A DNA stretch of 64,000 bases from an uncultured Armatimonadota bacterium. Its GTDB lineage: Bacteria; Armatimonadota; Fimbriimonadia; Fimbriimonadales; Fimbriimonadaceae. Within the stretch, counting starts at the first letter, position 1. The number at the start of each line of letters is the position of its first letter. Positions 52,764 through 61,696 of this stretch are shown here, in pieces. The notes beneath the pieces were generated by a model. It searched no databases and was not told the origin of the DNA. It saw only the letters and a program-made list of their open reading frames with translations. The stretch lies in assembly GCA_903904815.1 (NCBI GenBank), contig CAIVDU010000096.1, positions 1-64,000 of the forward strand. The letters are read 5' to 3'. Made by a program: the position numbers and the translations under genes.

Positions 52764-53966
52764 TTATACGGTTAGGAGGACATGGCAGAGTTCGCCCTTG
52801 CCGATGACGACTTCGGCCGACAGTCGGGCAATTCCATGACAACCGGCCAGCGAGCGAAGCCCGTAGGAAGCCTGCTCATAACGTGGTTCCGCCCAGAGGC
52901 GACCTTCTCGCCACTCTAGAGCTACCCGAACAAAGTCTTCGCGACCACAGGGTAAGTGGTCCTCTCCTAGTTGAGCCTGTACCCACAACAGCGGACTCGC
53001 GGTAGCCCCACGGAGCAGTCGCACGGATTCCCGTACGAATAGTTGACAGGCGACGTAGGAGCTCGCCGGGTTACCCGGGAGGCCAAACACAAACGTGCTC
53101 CCGATCGAACCAAAGAGGAGCGGCTTGCCTGGACGCATCGAAACTCCGTGGAAATGAACTTCTCCGACCTCCTGGAGAGTCTCCGGCAAGAAGTCACGTG
53201 CTCCTACCGACACTCCCCCAGTAACCACGATGAGGTCTGTCTGAGAAGCAAGTTCCAAGAGTTGCCTTTTCAATGCGATAGGATCGTCCTGAACTCGGGC
53301 GCTCTGAACATTTTGGGCTCCAAAACGACTCAGAATTGCCTGAAGCATCGGCTGGCTGGTATCTCTTATTTGAGCCCCCTTGGGCGTATCGCGATGCTCG
53401 ATGACTTCATCGCCCGTCGCGACCACGCCAACTCTTGGATCCGGGCGAACAAAAACCGAAGCTTGACCCGCGAGAGCCAGCAAAGCCACCCCGCCCGAAT
53501 TCAGTTGTGTCCCTGACTTCAACAGAACTTCACCTTGGACGACTTCGGAGCCTTTCGGACGAATGTTTTGCCCAGTCGCGACATGCTCCGCGATCTGAAT
53601 CCGAGGCGCGTTGAGATCACCGCGCACGTCCTCCTGCATGACGACACCCCAAGTACCGAGAGGCACTGGCGCCCCTGTATAGACCCGCACCGCGTCTCCT
53701 GACATCAGAGGACGCGTAGGCTCGTTCCCAGCAGCAATCGTTTCTCGAACCGTGAACTCTTGGCCCGGTTCACACGGTTCGCTACCACCGAGGGCGAAAC
53801 CATCCACGCTTGAATTGTCGAAACGAGGGTAATCGTCGTCAGCGAGAATATCCCCCACAAGGACCTGGTTTAGGGACGACTCGATCGGAATACTAACCCT
53901 GCCTTTGAGGGGCGAAATGCGTTCACTCAGCACTCGGAAGGCATCTTCGAATGTCAGCAGTCTCAC
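52764..53966 (-). CDS. moeA: Molybdopterin molybdenumtransferase
   Basis: Inserts molybdate into adenylylated molybdopterin. 400 aa with the MoeA domain order: YPRFDNSSVDGFALGG (motif SxxDGxA), the MPT-binding GDAVRVYTGAPVP, TGGVSVGARDFLPE, and LPGNPASSYV. The usual Glu/Asp after SVG is Ala-Arg-Asp shifted by one. No other moa or mob genes are in the window, but it implies molybdoenzymes. Its start is 39 bp from the divergent histidine kinase. Confidence 0.93.
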   Translation of the reverse strand: MRLLTFEDAFRVLSERISPLKGRVSIPIESSLNQVLVGDILADDDYPRFDNSSVDGFALGGSEPCEPGQEFTVRETIAAGNEPTRPLMSGDAVRVYTGAPVPLGTWGVVMQEDVRGDLNAPRIQIAEHVATGQNIRPKGSEVVQGEVLLKSGTQLNSGGVALLALAGQASVFVRPDPRVGVVATGDEVIEHRDTPKGAQIRDTSQPMLQAILSRFGAQNVQSARVQDDPIALKRQLLELASQTDLIVVTGGVSVGARDFLPETLQEVGEVHFHGVSMRPGKPLLFGSIGSTFVFGLPGNPASSYVACQLFVRESVRLLRGATASPLLWVQAQLGEDHLPCGREDFVRVALEWREGRLWAEPRYEQASYGLRSLAGCHGIARLSAEVVIGKGELCHVLLTV

Positions 53967-54005
53967 AGATCAACAGTATTGCCCGACGGCGAGCCACAAT
54001 GGGGA

Positions 54006-55865
54006 ATGCGCAGCCTCCGTTGGAAGCTCGTTTTGAGCCATCTGCTGCCAGTTCTTGTGATGGCCTTTGTCCTGTTTGCCGCCATCAGGGGCTTCGTCTC
54101 GGTGCGCCGATCTATCGACTCTGAACTGAGAACCAACATGGAGACGGTGGCAGGAACTCAAATCATGAGTTCTGCCCTGCAGGAGCAGCAAACAGCCTTC
54201 GCCCTCCTGCTTTCGGGAAGCGGCCCCGAAGCAAAGCAACTCCAGACAGAAAGCTGGCGAAATTTCGCTTCAGCGTATGCCTCTGCCAGCGCAAGAGCGG
54301 AGGATCCAGCAACCGGAAGAGAACTTCTTACCCTTTGGTTTGAAGCTCAATCATACGAAGATCTCGCTTCGGACGTGATGACCCAAAACGTCCCAACGCT
54401 TCTTCCGGGCGCTCGCGCGTTTGTTCACGCGAAGATACAGCCCAAACTCCGAAGCCTCCAAGCCCAATCCGCGAAAGTATTGACTTCGTCAAATGTTGCC
54501 TTCATCAATGAGAACCACGTGGCACGTCAGACGGCGGAGAACTGGACTCTTCGAATTCTCCTTTCCACAATCATTGCGATCGGCCTCGCGGTGTTCTTTG
54601 CCAGGAGGTTGGTCACCATCGCGCTCACGCCTCTTGCCATGCTTGCACGGCAAGCGGAGAGCATCGCCGAGGGAAACCTCAACGTAAAGTCCAATTTGGT
54701 TCGTTCTGACGAAATCGGCGAACTCGCAGATTCTTTCGACGCCATGGCTTCCAAGCTAGCCGAAGCGAGAAAAAGCGGTGAACGTCGCTTAAGAAGGCTT
54801 GAGGTTCTGACGGATGCTGCCCTCGAGAGCCTTGTCGACCCGGTGATCGTCACCGACGCAAAGCTCAGAATTGCTCAACTGAACCGAGCAGCCCAAGGTC
54901 TTTTTGGCGCGGCCGCCGCTTCGCCGCGGCCAGGATTGGCAGATCACATTCATGACCGCCGCATCGTCACGAGTATTGAGCGAGCGATGCGGCAAGACTT
55001 GGAGATTCATCCCGACGACGAACGATTGCTCGTTCCCATTCGAAGTGGAACAGAAGAGCGGATCTACCGCCTAAGAATCAATGTGATGCACGGGGAGGGC
55101 GGAAAAATCTTGGGAAGCGTGACTGTCATGGAAGACGTTACGTACCTGCGAACGCTCGATAGAATGAAGACGGAATTCATCGGAGTGGCCGCCCACGAGC
55201 TAAGAACGCCTATCACTTCCCTGTTGCTTTCGGCGCAAATAATGGCAGAGGGAGCCGCCGGTCCGCTCACTGAAACTCAAGTCGAGATCGTACGCGCTCA
55301 ACGAGAAGAGCTGGTTCGTTTAGAACGCTTGATGGAAGAACTGCTCGACCTTACGAAGCTCGAAGCGGGCACGACTCCTCCCCGGCTTGAACTCGTTGAA
55401 GTCGCGGAACTGGTGAGACTCCCAGTTCAAACAGTGATGCCTCAGGCAAGCGCGAAGGGCGTGCAACTCCTGGTCGCGCCCAGCGAGGACCTCGGAAAGG
55501 TGCGGGCAGACCCAAGCCAAATCGGTCGGGTGATGACAAATCTCCTTGCCAACGCAATTCGCCACACGAATGCGGGAGGCGTTGTAACCGTCCGCGCATC
55601 GGCGTCAGAATATGATGTAACCTTGCGAGTCGAAGACACCGGCGAGGGTATTCCTCAAGAATATCTTGGTCGCATCTTCGAAAGATTCGTGCAGGTTCCA
55701 GGGGCGACGCGAGGTGGCGCCGGACTCGGGTTATCGATTGCAGATCGGATTATTCGATCACATGGAGGAACACTCAGTGTGACGAGTGAGGTCGGGCAGG
55801 GCAGCGAGTTTTGCTTAACTCTTCCAAGAGAGAAGCAATCGCCTGGTGGAGAAAATACAGTTTGA
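54006..55865 (+). CDS. Membrane sensor histidine kinase (HAMP-PAS-HisKA)
   Basis: 619 aa. Two membrane segments (near 15-35 and 185-205) enclose an approximately 150-residue external helical sensor; HAMP follows (RRLVTIALTPLAMLARQAES), then a PAS-like region, the H-box VAAHELRTPITSLL with the phospho-accepting His near residue 396, and the ATPase part: N-box LANAIRHT, G1 DTGEGIPQE, G2 GGAGLGLSIADRI. ATG 54006 is preferred over TTG 53979. Its stop overlaps the response regulator start by 4 bp. It is first in an operon with a KdpD sensor half and a KimA-like potassium importer, so it probably supplies the kinase half missing from that KdpD fragment. Confidence 0.92.
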   Translation: MRSLRWKLVLSHLLPVLVMAFVLFAAIRGFVSVRRSIDSELRTNMETVAGTQIMSSALQEQQTAFALLLSGSGPEAKQLQTESWRNFASAYASASARAEDPATGRELLTLWFEAQSYEDLASDVMTQNVPTLLPGARAFVHAKIQPKLRSLQAQSAKVLTSSNVAFINENHVARQTAENWTLRILLSTIIAIGLAVFFARRLVTIALTPLAMLARQAESIAEGNLNVKSNLVRSDEIGELADSFDAMASKLAEARKSGERRLRRLEVLTDAALESLVDPVIVTDAKLRIAQLNRAAQGLFGAAAASPRPGLADHIHDRRIVTSIERAMRQDLEIHPDDERLLVPIRSGTEERIYRLRINVMHGEGGKILGSVTVMEDVTYLRTLDRMKTEFIGVAAHELRTPITSLLLSAQIMAEGAAGPLTETQVEIVRAQREELVRLERLMEELLDLTKLEAGTTPPRLELVEVAELVRLPVQTVMPQASAKGVQLLVAPSEDLGKVRADPSQIGRVMTNLLANAIRHTNAGGVVTVRASASEYDVTLRVEDTGEGIPQEYLGRIFERFVQVPGATRGGAGLGLSIADRIIRSHGGTLSVTSEVGQGSEFCLTLPREKQSPGGENTV

Positions 55866-56623
55866 ACGCAAGAATTCTTGTTATTGACGACGAGACAAAC
55901 ATCCGCACGATGATCAAGCTTGCCCTTGAGCATGTCGGTCACACCATTGAGACCGCCAGTGAAGGCAAAGAAGGGCTTGAAAAGTACGGCGATGGAAAGG
56001 ACTTCGACCTCGTTCTGCTCGATCAGCGAATGCCGGGAATGCCGGGAATCGAAGTGCTCGCGGCCATCAAAAAGCGAAACGCGGACGCTCGGTTGATCCT
56101 TATCACCGCTTTTGGCACCATTGACCTCGCTCTCGAAGCCATGCAGACCGGCGCAAGCGACTTTCTGCGCAAGCCTTTCACGGCAGACACTCTTCGAGCA
56201 TCAGTCACCGCCGCGCTTGGGAAGCCATGCCTCAAGATGGACGCGGTGCCGGTGAAGCTTGCATGCCGGGAATTCTACAGAGCAAACATCAACGGTTTTG
56301 GATTTGAACTCGATCACGAAGGAGAGGATGATCGCACCGGCGACTTCGTTTGCACTTTCAAGGTGAGTCGATCCCACGCTTCGAACAGCATGGTTCGCAT
56401 CGCGTTGCCCACGTACGTTAAAGAGCTCGTGCTCGCGTACACGGACACCGAACACGTGCCCGGCGGAGTGCGTTTCTGGCAGGCAATGTGCGAGGAAGCC
56501 CTCGCCAACTACTTGTGGCAGAACGCCGATACACCCGCCGAGGGTCAACTTCGCATCGAAGACCTTTCATCCAGCCTTCAGCGCTGGCTTGACTCGGTGC
56601 TCACTATTTCTTTAGCTGACTGA
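55862..56623 (+). CDS. Response regulator with an unrecognised C-terminal output domain
   Basis: 253 aa from TTG 55862, which overlaps the kinase stop (TTGA). Receiver domain about 1-122: ILVIDDETNIRTMI, phospho-acceptor Asp in LLDQRMPGMPG, Thr in LITAFG and Lys in RKPFTADTL. The remaining 130 residues have no helix-turn-helix or enzyme motif I know: beta-rich FYRANINGFGFELDH and FVCTFKVSRS, then a helical FWQAMCEEALANYLWQ and a short tail. So it is unlikely to act as a normal DNA-binding regulator. Two nucleotides separate it from the next gene. Confidence 0.85.
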   Translation: MNARILVIDDETNIRTMIKLALEHVGHTIETASEGKEGLEKYGDGKDFDLVLLDQRMPGMPGIEVLAAIKKRNADARLILITAFGTIDLALEAMQTGASDFLRKPFTADTLRASVTAALGKPCLKMDAVPVKLACREFYRANINGFGFELDHEGEDDRTGDFVCTFKVSRSHASNSMVRIALPTYVKELVLAYTDTEHVPGGVRFWQAMCEEALANYLWQNADTPAEGQLRIEDLSSSLQRWLDSVLTISLAD

Positions 56624-56625
56624 AA

Positions 56626-57744
56626 ATGCCACAAACTCAAAATACCGGGGCCGACCGAGGCAAACTTAAAGTGTTTCTCGGGTTCGCCCCAGGCGTTGGA
56701 AAGACCCACGCCATGCTCGACGAGGCTCTTCGCCGCAAAAACCGAGGACAGGATGTCGTATCCGCTTTTGTTCAGGCACACGGGCGAAAGCCCATCATCG
56801 ATCAAACCGCGGAGCTGGAGTCAGTTCCTCGAAAGAGTTTCACGATAGAAGGTAAGTCCCTCGAGGAGATGGACGTCGAGGCGGTCATCAAGCGTCACCC
56901 AGAAGTGGCGCTCGTCGACGAACTCGCGCACACCAACGCGATTGGGTCATCGAACCCATATCGATGGCAGGACGTGGAAGCACTTCTGGATGCCGGGATA
57001 AACGTGCTCGCAACCGTCAATGTTGGGCATCTTGAGAGCCTTAACGACCTCGTTGCTGACATCACCGGACACTTCATCGTCGATACGCTTCCGGATAGCG
57101 TCTTGAGAGAAGCGAGTGAAGTTGAGCTTGTCGACTTAACTCCGCGTGCTCTCATTAATCGACTTGAGAGAGGAGACATCTTCGCCCCCGAAGAGATCGA
57201 GTCGGCTAGGTCCGACTTTTTTAGGGAAGGCAATCTCATGGCGTTGCGAGAAATCGCGATGCGCGAGGCCGCGAGCCGAGTCGATGAGGACGTAGCCGAG
57301 TACCGCAAGGAAAAGCGGATCGAAAAACCTTGGGCGACCAAAGACAAGGTTATGGTTTGCATCAGTCCGACGCGTTCGGCTTTGCGGCTCATTCGACGCG
57401 GGTTCCGAATGGGGCAGCGGATGCATGGCGACGTGATTGCCGTTCACGTTGAGGATGGCGCGGTCTCTGGCGAAAAGGCCGAGAAGATGCTCAAGGATGA
57501 TTTTGCCCTCGCTGAGCGTCTCGGGATCCAGACCGTCACCCTAAAGGGCCCGTTGGCGCCCACGATTATCAAGTTTGCCAAGGAGCAAAATGTCACGGCC
57601 ATCATTCTTGGCCACCCGGAGCGAAGTCGCTTCCAGGAAGTTTTGAAGGCATCGGTCCTATCCGATCTCGCCCGCGCGTTAAGGACCGTCGACATCATTG
57701 TCGTTGCGACGGAATCTGAAAGCGACCAGGCAGCAGGCCACTAA
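56626..57744 (+). CDS. KdpD sensor half (KdpD N-terminal domain plus Usp), no kinase
   Basis: 372 aa. Residues about 12-220 match the KdpD N-terminal domain: GFAPGVGKTHAMLDEA (Walker A), VDELAHTNAIGSSNPYRWQD, VLATVNVGHLESLND and LPDSVLREASEVELVDLTP. A universal-stress-protein domain follows (VMVCISPTRSALRLIRR, ending IILGHPERSR and DIIVVAT). The membrane, HisKA and ATPase parts of KdpD are absent and the gene ends there. In characterised KdpD proteins the Usp domain responds to c-di-AMP and potassium. It sits 2 bp after the regulator and 4 bp before the KimA-like gene, and likely regulates that transporter or the split kinase. Confidence 0.9.
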   Translation: MPQTQNTGADRGKLKVFLGFAPGVGKTHAMLDEALRRKNRGQDVVSAFVQAHGRKPIIDQTAELESVPRKSFTIEGKSLEEMDVEAVIKRHPEVALVDELAHTNAIGSSNPYRWQDVEALLDAGINVLATVNVGHLESLNDLVADITGHFIVDTLPDSVLREASEVELVDLTPRALINRLERGDIFAPEEIESARSDFFREGNLMALREIAMREAASRVDEDVAEYRKEKRIEKPWATKDKVMVCISPTRSALRLIRRGFRMGQRMHGDVIAVHVEDGAVSGEKAEKMLKDDFALAERLGIQTVTLKGPLAPTIIKFAKEQNVTAIILGHPERSRFQEVLKASVLSDLARALRTVDIIVVATESESDQAAGH

Positions 57745-57748
57745 CCCC

Positions 57749-59647
57749 ATGGCCGAAGGACAACCTCGAAGCGTGATGCACCGACTGCGTCGCGCCCTCC
57801 TTGGCGCACCGATTCCTACCTCGAAAGCGCACCACGAACGCCTATCCCCGCTCTTAGGCTTGCCGGTGTTCAGTTCCGATGCGCTGTCTTCGGTGGCATA
57901 TGCGACGGAAGCGATCCTCATGGTTCTCATCCTGAGCTCGCAAGCGGCCCTGAAGGAGCAGATCGCGATTTCGGTGGCCATCGTAGCCCTGATCATCATC
58001 ATCACGATCTCGTATCAGGAAACGATCCAGGCCTACCCAAGTGGCGGCGGTTCCTACATTGTTGCTTCCGAAAATCTCGGACCCAAAGCGGGCATCGTCG
58101 CCGGCGCCGCCTTGCTCATCGACTACATCCTGACGGTGTCTGTATCCGTCGCGGCTGGCGTGGACTCGATTCTCTCCGCGGTACCTTCGATAAAGCTTCA
58201 CATCCCCGACGCCACTGTCACGATTTCCCTATTCTTCATCCTCCTAGTGGCCTACGCAAACTTGCGGGGCCTGAAAGAGTCCGGCAGTGTGTTTGCGGTC
58301 CCAACTTACGGGTTTATTCTCTCGATGTTCGTCGTCATCGGCGTCGGCGTCTGGAAGACCATGCATACGCCAGCGGGGGTTCCGCACGTCGAGACCGGAG
58401 GGTTAGTCGGGAAGGAAGCCACCGTAGGCATGTTGTTCATTACCCTGCGGGCTTTTGCCGCTGGGTGTACCGCGCTCACCGGGATCGAGGCAGTCAGCAA
58501 CGGTGTTCCCGCTTTCAAGGCTCCAGAGCAGAAGAACGCGCAAAAAACGCTGATTTGGATGTCCTCCATCCTCGCAGTGCTGTTCATCGGCATGGGGTAC
58601 ATCGCGCTTGGCCTTCCAACCCACTACAACGATTTTCGACTGGTTGACTCAGCCAGCCCGCGATATCTGACGCTTATCGCTCAGATCGCCGCGTTCGGTT
58701 TTGGAAAGAGCACTTCCTTTGGAATGTTCCAGGTGACGCTTTGGTTCACCGCGGCCATCCTCATTCTGGCGGCAAACACTGCCTTCGCCGACTTCCCTCG
58801 TTTGGCGAGCCTGTTAGCCCGCGACGGTTACCTTCCGAGGTACTTGTCGCGCCAAGGTGATAGGCTCGTTTTTCACAACGGCATCATGGTGCTTGCGGTC
58901 CTCGCTTGTGCCCTGATCGTCGTGTTCCAAGGAAAACTGGACGCCCTGCTTCCGCTCTATGCCATCGGAGTCTTTGCCGCGTTCACGCTGTCTCAGACGG
59001 GAATGGTCGTTCACTGGCTTCGGGAAAGGCATCGCGGGTGGCAAAAGAGCGCCATCACCAACGGCATTGGAGCCTTTCTTTGCGGCGTCGTTCTCCTGAT
59101 TATTGGCTACACCAAGTTCGCGGAAGGCGCTTGGCTGGTCATGGTGCTCATTCCGCTGTTCTGCGCCCTTTTCTGGTCGATCAAGAAACGGTACGGCTCC
59201 ATGACGCGCCAGCTTGAGATCGCAGGACAGCCTAAGTTCGTGGCCGAAGGCCATTTATCCTTGCTTCTCGTGCCGCGTGTCCACCGCGGAATCCTGAACG
59301 GCCTAGACTATGCCCAACAACTCCGAGGAGAGTGCCAGGCGGTTCATGTTACGATCAACGAGAAGACGCTTCCGGAGCTACAGAGAATGTGGGACGAGTT
59401 CGGTCGTGAGGTTCCCCTCGTTGTCCTCCCGTCCCAATATCGGTCGCTCATCAGCCCGGTCTTGGACTACGTGGATAGGATCCGAGAAGATCGCCCCAAT
59501 CTCATGATTACGGTGATTGTCTCGGAGGCCGTCTCGACCAAGTGGTATCAACGACTCTTGACCGAAAACGTGGCACTTCAGTTAAAGAACTCTCTTGCCC
59601 GTCGAAAGGGTGTCGTGGTTGCCAACGTTCGCTACTTCTTGAACTGA
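57749..59647 (+). CDS. APC-family potassium importer, KimA-like
   Basis: 632 aa, 12 membrane segments and a cytoplasmic C-terminal domain of about 120 residues. It follows the KimA pattern: FSSDALSSVAYATEAI (the Asp near residue 43 and the Tyr of the potassium sites), YPSGGGSYIVASENLG, LLIDYILTVSVSVAAGVDSI and LTGIEAVSNGVPAF (Glu). Bacillus KimA is a high-affinity proton-coupled K+ importer inhibited by c-di-AMP. ATG 57749 is 4 bp after the KdpD-like gene. The C-terminal half ends with a universal-stress-like cytoplasmic domain (HVTINEKTLPELQRMWDEF, MITVIVSEAVSTKWYQRLL). Confidence 0.87.
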   Translation: MAEGQPRSVMHRLRRALLGAPIPTSKAHHERLSPLLGLPVFSSDALSSVAYATEAILMVLILSSQAALKEQIAISVAIVALIIIITISYQETIQAYPSGGGSYIVASENLGPKAGIVAGAALLIDYILTVSVSVAAGVDSILSAVPSIKLHIPDATVTISLFFILLVAYANLRGLKESGSVFAVPTYGFILSMFVVIGVGVWKTMHTPAGVPHVETGGLVGKEATVGMLFITLRAFAAGCTALTGIEAVSNGVPAFKAPEQKNAQKTLIWMSSILAVLFIGMGYIALGLPTHYNDFRLVDSASPRYLTLIAQIAAFGFGKSTSFGMFQVTLWFTAAILILAANTAFADFPRLASLLARDGYLPRYLSRQGDRLVFHNGIMVLAVLACALIVVFQGKLDALLPLYAIGVFAAFTLSQTGMVVHWLRERHRGWQKSAITNGIGAFLCGVVLLIIGYTKFAEGAWLVMVLIPLFCALFWSIKKRYGSMTRQLEIAGQPKFVAEGHLSLLLVPRVHRGILNGLDYAQQLRGECQAVHVTINEKTLPELQRMWDEFGREVPLVVLPSQYRSLISPVLDYVDRIREDRPNLMITVIVSEAVSTKWYQRLLTENVALQLKNSLARRKGVVVANVRYFLN

Positions 59648-59650
59648 AAC

Positions 59651-59992
59651 ATGCCAGATCTCATCGATTCACCTATCGGTATCACCCTCGACGAAGACAT
59701 GCTCGGCGGGTTCGGAGGCTTCCCGGACAAGGTGTACTTGATCCAAGTCGGGGAAGGAAAATACGCCGCTAACAACGCGACGCTGACCGACGGACAGAAC
59801 GTCGATGGACTCGCTTGCTTCCCTACTCCTGACGACGCGATGGTTTATACCGGACTTCTGGGTGGGCTCAACGGTGAAGTGGTCGGCAAGAAATTCGAAG
59901 AAGCCCGAGAGATCGCGATCAGCAAGCCCAAGCTGTCATGCCTTTTGCTCTTCGTAAACGGGGCAATTGTGGACGTTCACCACGTCCGCTAA
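59651..59992 (+). CDS. Small protein ending the potassium operon, paralogue of 43100
   Basis: 113 aa, 3 bp after the KimA-like gene, so in the same operon. Not recognised. The C-terminal 60 residues match the 43100-43408 product (GLACF, FEEAREIA, DVHHVR). Acidic N-terminus (ITLDEDMLGGFGGFPDKVYL). No membrane segment. Its gene ends exactly where the convergent neighbour ends. Perhaps an accessory subunit of the transport/sensing system; this is inference from position. Confidence 0.65.
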   Translation: MPDLIDSPIGITLDEDMLGGFGGFPDKVYLIQVGEGKYAANNATLTDGQNVDGLACFPTPDDAMVYTGLLGGLNGEVVGKKFEEAREIAISKPKLSCLLLFVNGAIVDVHHVR

Positions 59993-60487
59993 CTAGCGTC
60001 CCATGATCAGGGGCGCGAGACTTTCTGGGTTGATTGAACCGTAGTGGCGAAGAACGCTCCCATTCGTCGGCCCCATGGCACCACCAGCGGGAGCGGTGTC
60101 TGCCCCAAACGCCACCGCGCCGCCCGCCCGTTGAGGCACGACCGGAGTTGTGTAGTGGGCTGGCTCGTAGTTTGCTGACGCGGTCGGCGTGTACCCTTCG
60201 TTGCCTTCCGCGAGATTTCGAATCCCCTCGGCGCCGATCTTCCCGCCGCCAAGCGTGCTCATTGCATCTTGAGTCAATCTGCCCTTCACATCGCCAACCG
60301 CATCATCGGGACTCGTGGCAGCAGAGGAGTTTTTCCCAGAAGCCAAGCTAGGTGGGTGCTTGATCGCGAAGTTAATCCCCATCGCGACCACGATTAGCAA
60401 AACCACGGCGCCTGCGGATAAGAGCGCTGCCCGATAAAGTGGCTGATTCTCGTCGGGGGTTTGGTACTGGAGAGGATTTGGATCCAT
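59993..60487 (-). CDS. Membrane-anchored hypothetical protein
   Basis: 164 aa. One membrane segment (AALLSAGAVVLLIVVAMGINF, residues 19-40) and a disordered Gly/Ala/Pro-rich outer part without motifs. Not recognised. Its stop codon abuts that of the convergent potassium-operon gene with no gap. Confidence 0.55.
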   Translation of the reverse strand: MDPNPLQYQTPDENQPLYRAALLSAGAVVLLIVVAMGINFAIKHPPSLASGKNSSAATSPDDAVGDVKGRLTQDAMSTLGGGKIGAEGIRNLAEGNEGYTPTASANYEPAHYTTPVVPQRAGGAVAFGADTAPAGGAMGPTNGSVLRHYGSINPESLAPLIMGR

Positions 60488-60633
60488 CAGTCTTTCCTAG
60501 ATAGCCGGGCAGCAAATTCGCAGCCCTAGTTTACGACAATATTGCTGGAAATCAATAGGACTATTCCACGTCGGAGCACCGTGGTGGGGATGCCCCTGCG
60601 TGAGCATGCCGCCGTCCTTCATACTCTTCAAAG
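60488..60633. other. Intergenic region before aroG
   Basis: 146 bp with divergent start sites. No convincing operator or leader peptide; no T-box or Trp/Phe-codon run is seen. Confidence 0.45.
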
Positions 60634-61683
60634 ATGAGAACTCAGACCGACGACCTCCGAATCAAAGGAGTTCGACCTCTGCTTCCGCCAGCAATCCTGA
60701 TGGAAGAGATCCCCTTGACTGCGGAGGCATCGACTTTTGTCGCGGATTCTCGAAGCATCGTAGAATCGGCGCTGAAAGGAAATGACGATCGACTCGTCGT
60801 CGTCGTCGGACCTTGTTCGATCCACGATGTCGCCGCAGCAACCGAGTACGCCGGGAAATTAGCGGAGGCGACGAAGCAGTTTGAAGATGAGTTGCTTGTC
60901 GTCATGCGCGCCTACTTTGAGAAGCCGCGAACGACGGTCGGATGGAAGGGACTCGTCAATGATCCCGATCTTGACGGCACCTTCCACATTAACAAAGGCC
61001 TTCGGCTTGCTCGTCGATTCCTGGCGGAACTGGCCAAAATGAAAATGCCGGCGGGGACCGAGTTCCTCGATACCACGGTTCCACAGCACATCGCCGACCT
61101 GATCTCTTGGGGAGCCATCGGAGCCCGGACTACTGAGAGTCAGACGCACCGAGAACTCGCATCAGGCCTATCAATGCCGGTCGGGTTCAAAAATGCGACC
61201 GACGGAAACGTTCAGGTAGCGATCGATGCGATGAAAGCGGCGCTGCAGCCCCACTGGTTTCCCGGTTCCACCAAAGACGGCGTTTCGGCAATCCTCCAGA
61301 CCACTGGAAATGACTCGTGCCACGTCGTTCTCCGAGGAGGCTCGCGAACTGGCCCGAACTACGATGTTGAGCATGTGAAGAAGGCGAGCGCCACTCTTGA
61401 AAAGGAAGGCTTGCCTACGCGGGTTATGATTGATCTAAGCCACGCCAACAGCCTCAAGAACCCAGACCGTCAGGTCGAAGTGGGTCAAGACGTCGCCAAA
61501 CAGATCCGAGCTGGCGGCCCGATCTTTGGCGTGATGATCGAGAGTCATCTTATCGGAGGAAGGCAAGACCCCTCTCCAGATCACGAACTTACCTACGGCC
61601 AGAGCATCACGGATGCCTGCCTTGCATTCGATCCGACCCTGCAGCTACTCGAGACGCTGGCCGAAGCGGTTGGGGCTCGATAA
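60634..61683 (+). CDS. aroG: 3-deoxy-7-phosphoheptulonate synthase, class I
   Basis: First step of the shikimate pathway: PEP plus erythrose-4-phosphate to DAHP. 349 aa, AroG/F/H type. Metal and substrate motifs: VVVGPCSIHD (Cys), RAYFEKPRTTVGWKG, GARTTESQTHREL, GFKNATDG, VLRGG and IDLSHANS. The N-terminal extension suggests allosteric feedback control; which amino acid cannot be read safely. No other aro gene nearby. Confidence 0.95.
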   Translation: MRTQTDDLRIKGVRPLLPPAILMEEIPLTAEASTFVADSRSIVESALKGNDDRLVVVVGPCSIHDVAAATEYAGKLAEATKQFEDELLVVMRAYFEKPRTTVGWKGLVNDPDLDGTFHINKGLRLARRFLAELAKMKMPAGTEFLDTTVPQHIADLISWGAIGARTTESQTHRELASGLSMPVGFKNATDGNVQVAIDAMKAALQPHWFPGSTKDGVSAILQTTGNDSCHVVLRGGSRTGPNYDVEHVKKASATLEKEGLPTRVMIDLSHANSLKNPDRQVEVGQDVAKQIRAGGPIFGVMIESHLIGGRQDPSPDHELTYGQSITDACLAFDPTLQLLETLAEAVGAR

Positions 61684-61696
61684 AGTCTTGGGCCGA

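Noticed and set aside
60488-60633. Riboswitch or attenuator before aroG
   Set aside because: No leader peptide with aromatic codons, no T-box core and no terminator-like hairpin could be found.
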